From: Campylobacter showae
GTDB taxonomy: Bacteria > Campylobacterota > Campylobacteria > Campylobacterales > Campylobacteraceae
NCBI RefSeq assembly: GCF_900573985.1
Contig: NZ_UWOK01000001.1
Coordinates: forward strand, 124,001-188,000
Direction of reading: 5' to 3'
Length of the DNA: 64,000 nucleotides
Part shown: piece after piece, positions 44,936-53,117 of the stretch
Layout: each line of letters starts with the position of its first letter
Numbering within the stretch: the first letter of the stretch is position 1
Program-made: the position numbers and the translations under genes
Notes under the pieces: generated by a model
The model's database searches: none
What the model saw: the letters and a program-made list of their open reading frames with translations, nothing else
Told to the model about the DNA's origin: nothing

Positions 44936-45440
44936 CGATTTGATAATATTTGTTATTTTTGGGCTGATCTTGACGGTGCTTTTCGTGCTGGTTTTTATAA
45001 AAGATCTAGAGGCCTCAAGGAAATTTTCAAGATACGAAAAAGCGATCGAAAGCCTGATACAAGAGCTTCACGCGGTAAAAAAACAGGTTGCAAATTTTAG
45101 CCAAAGCGAGCCGGCCGAATTTGACGTAGTGCAGCTAGAAAGCAACCTCGAACAGCGCCTAAACGAAAAAATCAATCAAAAAATAACCCCGATAATAAAC
45201 ACCCTCCAAGGCATCGAAAGCTCGATAGATAACTTCCAAAGCCAGCAGCAAGATAGGCTATTTACGCTTGAAGAGCGCACCAAAAGCATTAGCAAGATCT
45301 CCGCTCCAAACGGCGAGGACGACGAAAAGCGCATCGTGCAGATGTATAGCGAAGGCAAAAGCGTCGAAAGCATCGCAAAAGAGCTGTGCGTGGGCGTCGG
45401 TAAGGTCGAGCTGACGCTAAAACTGAGAGAGCTGATCTAG
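44928..45440 (+). CDS. Membrane-anchored coiled-coil protein with C-terminal HTH-like region
   Basis: 170 residues: an N-terminal membrane helix (about 5-24, LIIFVIFGLILTVLFVLVFI), a long coiled coil (about 30-120), and a C-terminal IVQMYSEGKSVESIAKELCV near 139-158 that resembles a helix-turn-helix of the type seen in DUF6115-like proteins. Function unknown. Its start overlaps the upstream gene by 8 bases. Confidence 0.8.
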   Translation: MSNDLIIFVIFGLILTVLFVLVFIKDLEASRKFSRYEKAIESLIQELHAVKKQVANFSQSEPAEFDVVQLESNLEQRLNEKINQKITPIINTLQGIESSIDNFQSQQQDRLFTLEERTKSISKISAPNGEDDEKRIVQMYSEGKSVESIAKELCVGVGKVELTLKLRELI

Positions 45441-45521
45441 TGTTAAAACCAAGGCGCGAAATATAAAAAAATAACATTATTTTCATACGCGAATTTTAAA
45501 AAAATTTAAAGCTTAAATTCC

Positions 45522-45527
45522 TATAAT
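45522..45527 (+). promoter_or_regulatory. -10 element upstream of moaA
   Basis: TATAAT at 45522-45527 within TTCCTATAATGCC, 54 bases before moaA in an AT-rich 140-base spacer. It is a good sigma-70 -10 without a clear -35. Confidence 0.6.
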
Positions 45528-45580
45528 GCCTTTTAACCAAATCAAAATTAAATGGTTTTGATAAATTTTAGGGGCGAAAA

Positions 45581-46549
45581 ATGTTAATAGACGGGCACGG
45601 ACGGACGGTTGATTATCTGCGTATTTCGGTCACGCAAAGATGCAACTTTAGATGCAAATACTGCATGCCTAAAACTCCGTTTAGCTGGGAACCGAGAGAA
45701 AATTTACTAAGCTTTGAGGAGCTGTTTTTATTTGTCAAAGTCTGCCTAGACGAAGGCGTAAAAAAGATCCGCATAACCGGCGGCGAACCGCTACTGCGCA
45801 AGGACTTGGACAAATTTATCGCGATGATAAACGAGCACAGCCCAGACGTCGATCTAGCCATCACAACAAACGGCTTTATGCTAAAACACTACGCAAAAGC
45901 CCTAAAAAACGCGGGTTTAAAGCGCATAAACATGTCGCTTGATAGCTTAAAAACAGAAAAAGCCAAATTTCTCGCGCAAAAAAGCGTTTTGCACGAGGTT
46001 TTAGCGGGCCTTGACGCAGCGCTCGAGGCAGGACTAAAAGTCAAGCTAAACACCGTCGCGCTAAGAGGCGTAAACGACGACGAGATTGTATCTTTACTAG
46101 AGTTTGCACGCTCTATGGGCTGTCAAATTCGCTATATCGAATATATGGAAAACGTCCACGCAAATGACGAGCTAAAAGGCATGAAATCGGCTGAAATTTT
46201 GGATGTCATCGCGCAAAAATATCGCTTTGAAGCGGCCGAAAAAATCCCGACCGGCCCAGCCAGCATCTACCGATTAGAGGACGGCTATACATTTGGCGTC
46301 ATCGACCCGCATAAACACGATTTTTGCGAGAGCTGTAACCGCATCCGCCTCACGGCCGAGGGGCATCTCATCCCGTGCCTATATTTCGAGGATGCGATGA
46401 GCATAAAAGATGCCGTTAGAAAAGGCGATATCGCGGGCGCTAGCGAGATATTGCGTCAAGTGTTGCAAAATAAGCCCAAAGAAAACAAATGGGCGATCGG
46501 CGCTCAAAATGAGACCTCAAGCCGCGCCTTTTACCAAACAGGCGGCTGA
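45581..46549 (+). CDS. moaA: GTP 3',8-cyclase MoaA
   Basis: Radical SAM enzyme that, with MoaC, converts GTP to cyclic pyranopterin monophosphate in molybdenum cofactor synthesis. It is 322 residues. The N-terminal 4Fe-4S motif is CNFRCKYC near 22, followed by [15 protein letters not shown] near 66 and the C-terminal cluster [20 protein letters not shown] near 250. The last residues are QTGG, close to the conserved C-terminal GG. It links to mobA at 19 kb in the same pathway. Confidence 0.96.
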   Translation: MLIDGHGRTVDYLRISVTQRCNFRCKYCMPKTPFSWEPRENLLSFEELFLFVKVCLDEGVKKIRITGGEPLLRKDLDKFIAMINEHSPDVDLAITTNGFMLKHYAKALKNAGLKRINMSLDSLKTEKAKFLAQKSVLHEVLAGLDAALEAGLKVKLNTVALRGVNDDEIVSLLEFARSMGCQIRYIEYMENVHANDELKGMKSAEILDVIAQKYRFEAAEKIPTGPASIYRLEDGYTFGVIDPHKHDFCESCNRIRLTAEGHLIPCLYFEDAMSIKDAVRKGDIAGASEILRQVLQNKPKENKWAIGAQNETSSRAFYQTGG

Positions 46550-46555
46550 AATTAG

Positions 46556-46600
46556 GGCTAAATTTACGCTAGATTTGACGTAAATTTAGCCTGCTTTTAT
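46556..46600 (+). terminator. Intrinsic terminator after moaA
   Basis: GGCTAAATTTACG (46556-46568) and CGTAAATTTAGCC (46579-46591) form a perfect 13 bp stem with a 10-base loop, 7 bases after the moaA stop, followed by TGCTTTTATT. Confidence 0.75.
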
Positions 46601-46734
46601 TAAATTTGAATCAAATTTAACTAAGTTCAAATTTTATATTTTTACCCATAAATTTACCGTCGTTTTTTAGCAAAACCCGCTCAAATTTGACGTAAAATCC
46701 GCTTAACTCCGTAAAACTACCCTTCAAATTTTGC

Positions 46735-46740
46735 TATAAT
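46735..46740 (+). promoter_or_regulatory. Extended -10 promoter for the queE operon
   Basis: TTGCTATAAT is an extended -10 (TATAAT 46735-46740) 25 bases before the queE start, after the moaA terminator. It likely drives queE-queD and possibly several genes after them. Confidence 0.7.
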
Positions 46741-46764
46741 CGACCAAAATTTAAAAGGCGAAAT

Positions 46765-47529
46765 TTGAGTTTAAACCTAGTCGAGAGTTTTTTAAGCATC
46801 CAAGGCGAAGGCGCAAGTAGCGGCCGTTTGGCGATTTTCCTGCGATTTGCGGGCTGCAATCTAAACTGCGCGGGCTTTGGAGTGCGAACCGTCTCGCCCA
46901 AAACCGGCGAAACGCTAACTGGCTGCGACACGATACGCGCGGTTTTTACGGGACATTTTTCGTATCAAAAAATCACCCGCGCCGACGAACTTATAAAAAT
47001 CACTCAAAATTTGAGCGCAAATTTACGCCGCAAACCTATCGTCGTCATCACCGGCGGCGAACCGCTACTACATCACAAAAACCAAATTTTGCTAGATTTT
47101 TTAAATTTTGCGATCAGTGAGGGCTACGAGCCGCATTTTGAGACGAACGGCACGATCGAGGTAGATTTCGCCAAATTTGAAATTTATAAAAAGTGCCGCT
47201 TTGCCGTCAGCGTCAAGCTCGAAAACAGCGGCGAGAGCGAGGCTAGGCGCATAAATCAGGCCGCACTAAAAGCCATAAAACAAAACTCCACAGGTAGTTT
47301 TTATAAATTCGTCCTGGATAAAAAAAGCGTAGAAAACGGCTCGGCAATAGCGCAAATTTCGCGTATTTTAGAGCTTTGCAACGCGGAAGTCTTTTGTATG
47401 CCGCAAGGTTATGATAAAATAAGCCTTGAGCAAAACGCCCTATCCGTCGCGCAGTTTGCGATCAAGCACGGTTTTAGCTACTCCGATCGCCTGCATATCA
47501 GGCTTTGGGGCGCAAAAGAAGGGGTTTAA
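46765..47529 (+). CDS. queE: 7-carboxy-7-deazaguanine synthase
   Basis: Radical SAM enzyme making CDG, the ring-contracted precursor of queuosine. It is 254 residues. FLSIQGEGASSGRLAIFLRF and FAGCNLNC are the QueE opening, and [11 protein letters not shown] near 96 is the radical SAM GGE motif. The cysteine motif is unusual: C31-x3-C35 and then the next cysteine at C54, an insertion relative to the usual Cx3Cx2C. This longer-spaced form also occurs, as I recall, in other Campylobacter. Start is a TTG preceded by AAAGGCGAA. Confidence 0.88.
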   Translation: MSLNLVESFLSIQGEGASSGRLAIFLRFAGCNLNCAGFGVRTVSPKTGETLTGCDTIRAVFTGHFSYQKITRADELIKITQNLSANLRRKPIVVITGGEPLLHHKNQILLDFLNFAISEGYEPHFETNGTIEVDFAKFEIYKKCRFAVSVKLENSGESEARRINQAALKAIKQNSTGSFYKFVLDKKSVENGSAIAQISRILELCNAEVFCMPQGYDKISLEQNALSVAQFAIKHGFSYSDRLHIRLWGAKEGV

Positions 47530-47601
47530 AGCGTAAATTTAGGCGGCATCACCCGCATCTTTACGGCGCGAAACTGTAAAAATTTAATAAACGGAGCTAA
47601 G

Positions 47602-48183
47602 ATGATAATAAGAAAAATGTTTAAATTTGAAAACGCTCACATCGTTAGATTTTGTAGCTCGAAACGCTGCAAAACGAGCATCCACGGGCACTCTTACAGG
47701 GCTGAAATTTTACTCGAGTCAAATTTTCTCGATAACGCAGGGATGGTGTATGATTTTGGTCTGATGAAGCGCGACATCGGCTGCATTATCGATAGCTTTG
47801 ATCACTGCACGACGATATTTAGCGGAGATGGTGCCGAGTATAAAAACGATCTCAAAAAGCACTCTGCGCGCTGGATCGAGATCCCGCTAAATCCCTCCGC
47901 AGAGCAGTTTTGCAGGATATTTTTCGTGATGATCGATAGGCTTTTAAAAACCACGCAGATGCAAAACGGCGAGCGCGAAGTGAAGCTTCACAGCGTCATC
48001 GTCCACGAGACAGACACTGGCTATGCGCAGTGCTTTAGAGAGGATGCGTATAACGCCAAAATGGGCGAGGTAAATTTGAACGAGATCGTCTTTTCCGAGG
48101 GAGTGAGAGCCGAGTGGGAGGACGCGGAGCTGTTTGAGAAAATCAAGCTAGGCAAAAAAATAGTAAATCCAAAGGAGGTCTAG
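47602..48183 (+). CDS. queD: 6-carboxytetrahydropterin synthase
   Basis: Converts dihydroneopterin triphosphate to CPH4, the substrate of QueE, in queuosine synthesis. The protein of 193 residues has FKFENAHIVRFC with the zinc His, CKTSIHGHSYRAEI with the paired His, and the catalytic FDHCTTIF and VHETDTGYAQC segments. It is longer than E. coli QueD (about 120) owing to loops at about 85-115 and a C-terminal tail. Confidence 0.92.
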   Translation: MIIRKMFKFENAHIVRFCSSKRCKTSIHGHSYRAEILLESNFLDNAGMVYDFGLMKRDIGCIIDSFDHCTTIFSGDGAEYKNDLKKHSARWIEIPLNPSAEQFCRIFFVMIDRLLKTTQMQNGEREVKLHSVIVHETDTGYAQCFREDAYNAKMGEVNLNEIVFSEGVRAEWEDAELFEKIKLGKKIVNPKEV

Positions 48184-48188
48184 CGCAA

Positions 48189-48371
48189 ATGAGGAAAATT
48201 TTTGCGATTTTGACGCTGGCGGCGCTGTTTTTTAGCGGCTGCGAGGAGAAAAAGGAGCCCGCATCACTGGATCTTGGAGGCACCGTGCCTAGCGACGTAC
48301 CCATCGCGCAAAGCGACGCAAACGTAAGTATCGACGAAAATATGCCGCCAGAGCCGGTGCCTGAAAAATGA
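48189..48371 (+). CDS. Small lipoprotein
   Basis: 60 residues. A lipoprotein signal ends in the lipobox FFSGC with Cys at 18, leaving a 42-residue acidic, Pro-rich tail (VPSDVPIAQSDANVSIDENM). The lipid anchor is the only clear feature. It starts 5 bases after queD and overlaps the next ORF by 4, so it is translated within the operon. Confidence 0.7.
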   Translation: MRKIFAILTLAALFFSGCEEKKEPASLDLGGTVPSDVPIAQSDANVSIDENMPPEPVPEK

Positions 48372-48781
48372 AATTTAACGAGCATCTCTCGGAGCTCTAC
48401 GAGCTAGCGCGCTCCATCCACATCGGGCTTGCCTTTACGCTTTTAGCGTTAGTTGCGGCGAACTTTTGCCTGATAAATTTCGGTATAAATTCGCCAGCCT
48501 ACGCTAAACGCATCAGGCTATTTTTGCCTACCTACTACGCATTTTTGGCCGCAATGATGCTTGCGGGGCTGCTTTTGATGAGCGTTTTTTACTTTTATCC
48601 GAGCTTCAAAGCTCTCGTTATGATCGCTGTTTGGGCGCTGCTTATCGGGCTTGGGGCGACGGAGTTTAAGCAGCTAAAAAAGGCGATAAAAACTAAAAAT
48701 TTCGCCGCCTTTAGAGCCAAAATGCGCCTAAAAATCGCGGCTGATTTTGTTTTGATACTCATTGCAAGCGGGGTGAGATGA
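48368..48781 (+). CDS. Small integral membrane protein
   Basis: 137 residues with four predicted membrane helices (about 20-40, 55-76, 82-100 and 118-136) and basic loops. No family assigned. It overlaps its neighbours by 4 bases on each side in the queD-to-rsmE run, the order I recall in C. jejuni. Confidence 0.8.
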   Translation: MKFNEHLSELYELARSIHIGLAFTLLALVAANFCLINFGINSPAYAKRIRLFLPTYYAFLAAMMLAGLLLMSVFYFYPSFKALVMIAVWALLIGLGATEFKQLKKAIKTKNFAAFRAKMRLKIAADFVLILIASGVR

Positions 48782-49434
48782 AATTTTTATATTCAAAAGA
48801 GGCCAAAAACGAGCAAATTAGGCTTGATGGCGAGGCGTTTTTACACCTGAAGGCGCGGCGCGCAAAACTTGGCGAGCGCATCGACGTGCGAAATTTGACC
48901 GACGGACAAAACCACATCTATGAAATCGTAAATTTGGACAAAAGGGGCGCGGAGCTAAATTTGATATTTTCGCACGATGTTGAGGCGCGAAATAGCAATC
49001 TAACGCTAGCCTGGGCCGTCGTCGATCCAAAAACGATCGAAAAAACCTTGCCAAGCCTAAACGAAATGGGCGTTGGGAAGATCATCTTTTTTTTCGGCGA
49101 GTTTTCGCAAAAAAACTTTAAGCTCGATTTTTCGCGCCTAGAGCGTATTTTGATAAGCTCGTGCGAGCAGTGCGGGCGAAACGACTTGATGAAATTTGAA
49201 ATTTACAAAAGCCTGGACGAGCTAGTCAAATTTTATCCAAACGTCGCTCTCATCGACTTTGACGGTGGAAATTTGGACGGTTACGCGGGCAAGGAAATTT
49301 TAGCAATCGGACCCGAGGGTGGATTTAGCGGAAGCGAGCGAGAAGCAGTCGCGAAAAAATACGGGCTGAGAGCAAAAAATATTTTGCGCTCGCAAACGGC
49401 GATTTTAGGCATAGCGGCTAAAATTTTAATTTAA
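48778..49434 (+). CDS. rsmE: 16S rRNA (uracil-1498-N3)-methyltransferase
   Basis: SPOUT-class enzyme methylating U1498 of 16S rRNA. It is 218 residues. An N-terminal PUA-like domain (about 1-65) is followed by the SPOUT domain with SSCEQCGRNDL near 125, ILAIGPEGGFSGSEREA near 176 and ILRSQTAILGIAAKIL near 202, the trefoil-knot AdoMet loop. Confidence 0.93.
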   Translation: MKFLYSKEAKNEQIRLDGEAFLHLKARRAKLGERIDVRNLTDGQNHIYEIVNLDKRGAELNLIFSHDVEARNSNLTLAWAVVDPKTIEKTLPSLNEMGVGKIIFFFGEFSQKNFKLDFSRLERILISSCEQCGRNDLMKFEIYKSLDELVKFYPNVALIDFDGGNLDGYAGKEILAIGPEGGFSGSEREAVAKKYGLRAKNILRSQTAILGIAAKILI

Positions 49435-49459
49435 ATTTGATTTTTTACGAAGTTTTTTG

Positions 49460-49465
49460 TATAAT
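49460..49465 (+). promoter_or_regulatory. -10 element upstream of rpmE
   Basis: TATAAT at 49460-49465 in TTTTTTGTATAATCTCG, 53 bases before the rpmE ATG. It gives the ribosomal protein gene its own promoter inside the operon. Confidence 0.65.
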
Positions 49466-49517
49466 CTCGCCTTACTTTAAATGAAAATTAAAAAATCAGA
49501 CGATAAAAGGACAAAAA

Positions 49518-49718
49518 ATGAAAAAAGAAATTCATCCGGAATTTGTTGAGTGCAAAGTAACTTGCGCTTGCGGCAACACCTTCACTACGAAGTCAAACAA
49601 AAACGAGATCAGAGTGGATATCTGCTCAGAGTGCCATCCGTTTTTCACGGGCAGCGAAAAGATCGTAGATAGCGCGGGCCGCGTCGATAAATTTAAGAAA
49701 AAATATAACTTAAAATAA
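49518..49718 (+). CDS. rpmE: 50S ribosomal protein L31
   Basis: 66 residues. It carries the zinc-binding cysteines of the C+ form (CKVTCACG and CSECHPF), so it depends on zinc. [17 protein letters not shown] is the conserved C-terminal L31 segment. GGACAAAAA precedes the ATG. Confidence 0.97.
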   Translation: MKKEIHPEFVECKVTCACGNTFTTKSNKNEIRVDICSECHPFFTGSEKIVDSAGRVDKFKKKYNLK

Positions 49719-49722
49719 TCCT

Positions 49723-50535
49723 TTGCTATATTTCGTTCCTACGCCGATAGGAAATTTAAGCGATATCTCGCTTCGCGCTTTGAGCGTTTTGCGCGAATGC
49801 GAGGTACTCTTTTGCGAAGATACCAGAGTCGCAAAATCCCTCACAAACCTGCTAAATACGCGTTTTGATGCAAATATAAATATCCAAAAATTTATCCCGC
49901 TACACACGCACAACGAAGATGAAATTTTATCCAAAATCGAGCTTGAAATTTTTGATAAAAACGTCGCGTTTTTAAGCGATGCGGGCATGCCGGGCATCAG
50001 CGACCCTGGAGCTGCGCTCGTAAATTTCGCGATAAAAAACAACATCACATACGAAGTGCTAAGCGGATCAAACGCTGCACTCTTAGCCGTCGTCGCAAGC
50101 GGTCTTTGCGAGAAAGAATTTTGCTTTCTAGGATTTTTGCCAAACAATGGCAAAGAGCGAGCCGCAGCGGTACAAAATGCGCTAAATTCGCCGTTTCCCG
50201 CAGTCATCTACGAAAGCCCAAAACGTATACTTTCGCTCATTTTAGACTTTGCTAAACTTGAGCCGGATAGAGAAGTTTTTGCCATAAAAGAAGCGACAAA
50301 AAAATTTGAAACCAAATTTAGAGCCACGGCAAACGAACTCGCGCAAAAGCTACAAGAGGCAAATTTAAGCGGCGAGTGGTGCGTCGTTGTGCAGAAAAAT
50401 CCAAATTTTACCTTTGAGAAAATCACTCAAAACGATATTTTGGAACTTGAAATTTCGCCCAAAGCCAAGTCTAAACTGCTAGCCAAAATCACGGGCCGAA
50501 ATGTCAAAGAAATTTACTCCGAGCTCACGCGCTAA
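49723..50535 (+). CDS. rsmI: 16S rRNA (cytidine-1402-2'-O)-methyltransferase
   Basis: Tetrapyrrole-methylase-fold enzyme that 2'-O-methylates C1402 in the ribosomal decoding centre. It is 270 residues. The start LYFVPTPIGNLSDISLRALS is diagnostic, followed by EDTRVAKSLTNL, HTHNEDEIL and LSDAGMPGISDPGAALV near 85. TTG start 4 bases after the rpmE stop. Confidence 0.95.
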   Translation: MLYFVPTPIGNLSDISLRALSVLRECEVLFCEDTRVAKSLTNLLNTRFDANINIQKFIPLHTHNEDEILSKIELEIFDKNVAFLSDAGMPGISDPGAALVNFAIKNNITYEVLSGSNAALLAVVASGLCEKEFCFLGFLPNNGKERAAAVQNALNSPFPAVIYESPKRILSLILDFAKLEPDREVFAIKEATKKFETKFRATANELAQKLQEANLSGEWCVVVQKNPNFTFEKITQNDILELEISPKAKSKLLAKITGRNVKEIYSELTR

Positions 50536-50617
50536 AACTTACTCGTAGACTCAAACAAACAGCGAATTTATCCAAAAATTTAGCTAAATTTTACCGATTT
50601 TTAGCTATTATCAGGCG

Positions 50618-51298
50618 ATGATAATATACGGAAAACAGCTATTTTTGCACATCATAAAAAACTACAAAAAAAGCGTCAAAACAGTCTATCTCGCCAAAGA
50701 GTGCGACAAGGCGCTATTTTCACAGATCGTAGGCGTCGGCGCATCGATAAAGCGCGTGGATAATCAAAAAGCCCAAGCTCTTGCGCGCGGCGGCAATCAC
50801 CAAGGCTTTTTAGCCGAAGTCGAAGAGTTTGAGTTTAAAAGTATCGACGAGATAAAAAAACAAAATTTTATAGCTATTTTATACGGACTTAATGATGTCG
50901 GAAACATCGGTGCCATAGTCCGAACGGCGCATGCGCTGGGCTGCAGGGGTATCGTAGTCGTCGCTAAAAATTTGGCGATGGAAGGCGTACTGCGAGCTAG
51001 TAGTGGAGCGGCCTACGAGGCAAATATCGCTCTTGTTGAAGACGGTCTTAGCTTGCTGAACGAATTAAAACAGGTCGGTTTTAAAATTTACGCCACGGCA
51101 AGCGGCGGCAAAAACGCTCATGAGGTCAAATTTAACCAAAAAGTCGCGCTCGTGATGGGTAGCGAGGGCGAAGGCTTACACAAAAAAGTCCTCGCCAAAA
51201 GCGACGAAATAGTAGGAATAAAAATGAAAAACGACTGGGACAGCCTAAACGTCTCGGCTGCGTTTGCCATACTTTGCGATAGGATTATAAATGAATGA
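50618..51298 (+). CDS. rlmB: TrmH/SpoU-family RNA 2'-O-methyltransferase (RlmB-like)
   Basis: 226 residues: an N-terminal substrate-binding domain (about 1-70, IIYGKQLFLHIIKNYKK) and a SPOUT methyltransferase domain. ILYGLNDVGNIGAIVRTAHA near 88, ASSGAAYEANI near 130, VALVMGSEGEGLHKKVL near 172 and WDSLNVSAAFAIL near 207 are TrmH motifs. RlmB (G2251 of 23S) is the most likely match. A TATTAT -10 at 50606-50611 lies only 6 bases before the ATG, so a nearly leaderless transcript is possible. Confidence 0.8.
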   Translation: MIIYGKQLFLHIIKNYKKSVKTVYLAKECDKALFSQIVGVGASIKRVDNQKAQALARGGNHQGFLAEVEEFEFKSIDEIKKQNFIAILYGLNDVGNIGAIVRTAHALGCRGIVVVAKNLAMEGVLRASSGAAYEANIALVEDGLSLLNELKQVGFKIYATASGGKNAHEVKFNQKVALVMGSEGEGLHKKVLAKSDEIVGIKMKNDWDSLNVSAAFAILCDRIINE

Positions 51299-52316
51299 CA
51301 TAAGTTTGCTAAAAGAATTAGGGCTTAGCGAGGTCGCCAGAAGAACGCACATCGAGGCAGAATATCTGGGCTATATCGCCGATAAAAATTTTGAAAAGTT
51401 GGCACGTTTTAACGTCAAGGGTTTTGTTAAAATTCTGGAGCGCGAGCTTGATATCGACTTTTCGTCGTGGATGCGAGAATACGAGACGTTCATGGCCGAG
51501 CACGAGAGCGAGTTAAAGCACAAAACCATAACCATATCGCCTAAAATTCCGGCCTATACCGCAAACGATAAATCGTCTTACGGCGGTATGCTGGGCGGCA
51601 TCATCGCTATTTGCGCGATCGGCGCTTTAATTTACTTTTTCGAGCCTCAAAAATACATCGGCGACCTCTCGAGTTTCTTTGAGGACAAAAACAAAAGCGT
51701 GACTTACTCCGATACAAACGTAGTGCAACAGGCGACTAAAAATTTAGACTCTATCAAAGACGCAAATATCACGATAAGTGTCTCCTCTGCCCCTAAGCAA
51801 GAAGACGAGATAAATAAAATCGAAGAGAACGCTTCAAATTTTGCCGTTACCCAAGTAGAGCAACCCCTGCCAGAGTTTAACGTGACGGTTTCTACAAGCA
51901 CGCAATCAAAACCCGCAGAGCAAAACGTAAGTCAAAATTTGCAAAGCGAGCAAGTTTCAAATTTGACCGACGAAAATGCATCCACCGCAGTCCAAGTAAC
52001 GCCTAAAAGCGGCGATGTATACCAACTAAACGGACTAAGCGAGATAAAAGTCGTTCCGCGCAGAAAAGTTTGGCTCGGCGTGATAAATTTGGACGACAAC
52101 AAAAAGAAATCTCAAAATGCCTCAAATGCCGTGTCTATCGAAATAGGCAAAAAACAACTCATCGTCACCGGACACGGAGAGATAAATTTAGAAATCGGCG
52201 ATCAAAATATCAAATTTAGCGGCGATAATCCAAAGCGCTTTTTGGTAGAAAAAGATAAAGTTACGCCGCTCACATACGACGAATTCGTAGCTCTAAATAA
52301 GGGTAAATCGTGGTAA
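51291..52316 (+). CDS. RodZ-like HTH-membrane-periplasmic protein
   Basis: 341 residues in three parts: an N-terminal HTH-like region (about 5-60, LGLSEVARRTHIEAEYLGYI), a membrane helix near 100-117 (GGIIAICAIGALIYFF), and a long periplasmic region rich in Ser, Thr, Asn and Gln ending in a beta-domain (about 245-341, KVVPRRKVWLGVINLDDNKK). The layout matches RodZ, which binds MreB, but sequence evidence is weak. It overlaps its upstream neighbour by 8 bases. Confidence 0.65.
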   Translation: MNDISLLKELGLSEVARRTHIEAEYLGYIADKNFEKLARFNVKGFVKILERELDIDFSSWMREYETFMAEHESELKHKTITISPKIPAYTANDKSSYGGMLGGIIAICAIGALIYFFEPQKYIGDLSSFFEDKNKSVTYSDTNVVQQATKNLDSIKDANITISVSSAPKQEDEINKIEENASNFAVTQVEQPLPEFNVTVSTSTQSKPAEQNVSQNLQSEQVSNLTDENASTAVQVTPKSGDVYQLNGLSEIKVVPRRKVWLGVINLDDNKKKSQNASNAVSIEIGKKQLIVTGHGEINLEIGDQNIKFSGDNPKRFLVEKDKVTPLTYDEFVALNKGKSW

Positions 52317-53107
52317 AAAAGCTTTTACTTTTGACTGCTAGTGCGGCTTTTTGCTTTGCGGCTAGCGTGGTGGATATAGCAGGCGGACTGCTAGGTCAAA
52401 ATAGTGCAAAAGCGACTCAGCTCTTTGGCGATGGCTCGGCATATCTAAACGCAAACGGCAAGCCCGACATCGCTAAAATTTCAAACGTTTTAAAGTCAAA
52501 TTCGCTCCTACGCCTATCCTACAAGCAAAATGTCAAGGTAAATATCAAATTTATCTCGCGCCAAAATAACCCGCTACTAATCATGAAAATCGCAAAAGAC
52601 GCTCTCAACGGCCTTGGCTACAACAACATCCTAACGAGCGAATTTTCTAACGCCGGCGGCGCTCTTTGGGGCGTAACGATCGACACCAAATTTATCCCAG
52701 ATCCCGGCTCGCTCTACGCCGCGCTTAAAGAAAGCGGCACCGAGATAACGGACATAAATAGACCCGGCGAGCTATCCTACGAGTACGTCATCGACGCGTC
52801 AAATTCATCTATAAACCAAACTCCGGTGCAGTTTTCGCAAGAAGTTCAGCTCTCAAAGCCACTCGAACCCTATCTCGTCGACGTTAGCGGCGCAAAGAGC
52901 GCGACGATAAGCGCTAGCGCAGAGGATCGCTGGTCCGCCGTCGTGAGAATTTTGGATAAAAATCTAAATTTGATCGACGAAAAGCAAAGCAACAAGGCCG
53001 TAAATAGCCTAAAAGTCTCGCTCCCTCAAAATACAAAATACATAATGATCGACGATGCGGTCAGCCTAGAAAATATCAAACGGGGACTCAAAATCTACCT
53101 AGAGTAA
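52310..53107 (+). CDS. Periplasmic protein of unknown function
   Basis: 265 residues. A signal peptide about 1-18 (MVKKLLLLTASAAFCFAA) is followed by a mixed alpha/beta region with LRLSYKQNVKVNIKFISRQN near 60 and a C-terminal beta-rich part (SAEDRWSAVVRILDKNLNLI). No family recognised. It overlaps the RodZ-like gene by 7 bases, so the two may act together at the envelope. Confidence 0.8.
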   Translation: MVKKLLLLTASAAFCFAASVVDIAGGLLGQNSAKATQLFGDGSAYLNANGKPDIAKISNVLKSNSLLRLSYKQNVKVNIKFISRQNNPLLIMKIAKDALNGLGYNNILTSEFSNAGGALWGVTIDTKFIPDPGSLYAALKESGTEITDINRPGELSYEYVIDASNSSINQTPVQFSQEVQLSKPLEPYLVDVSGAKSATISASAEDRWSAVVRILDKNLNLIDEKQSNKAVNSLKVSLPQNTKYIMIDDAVSLENIKRGLKIYLE

Positions 53108-53117
53108 GGAGAAATTC

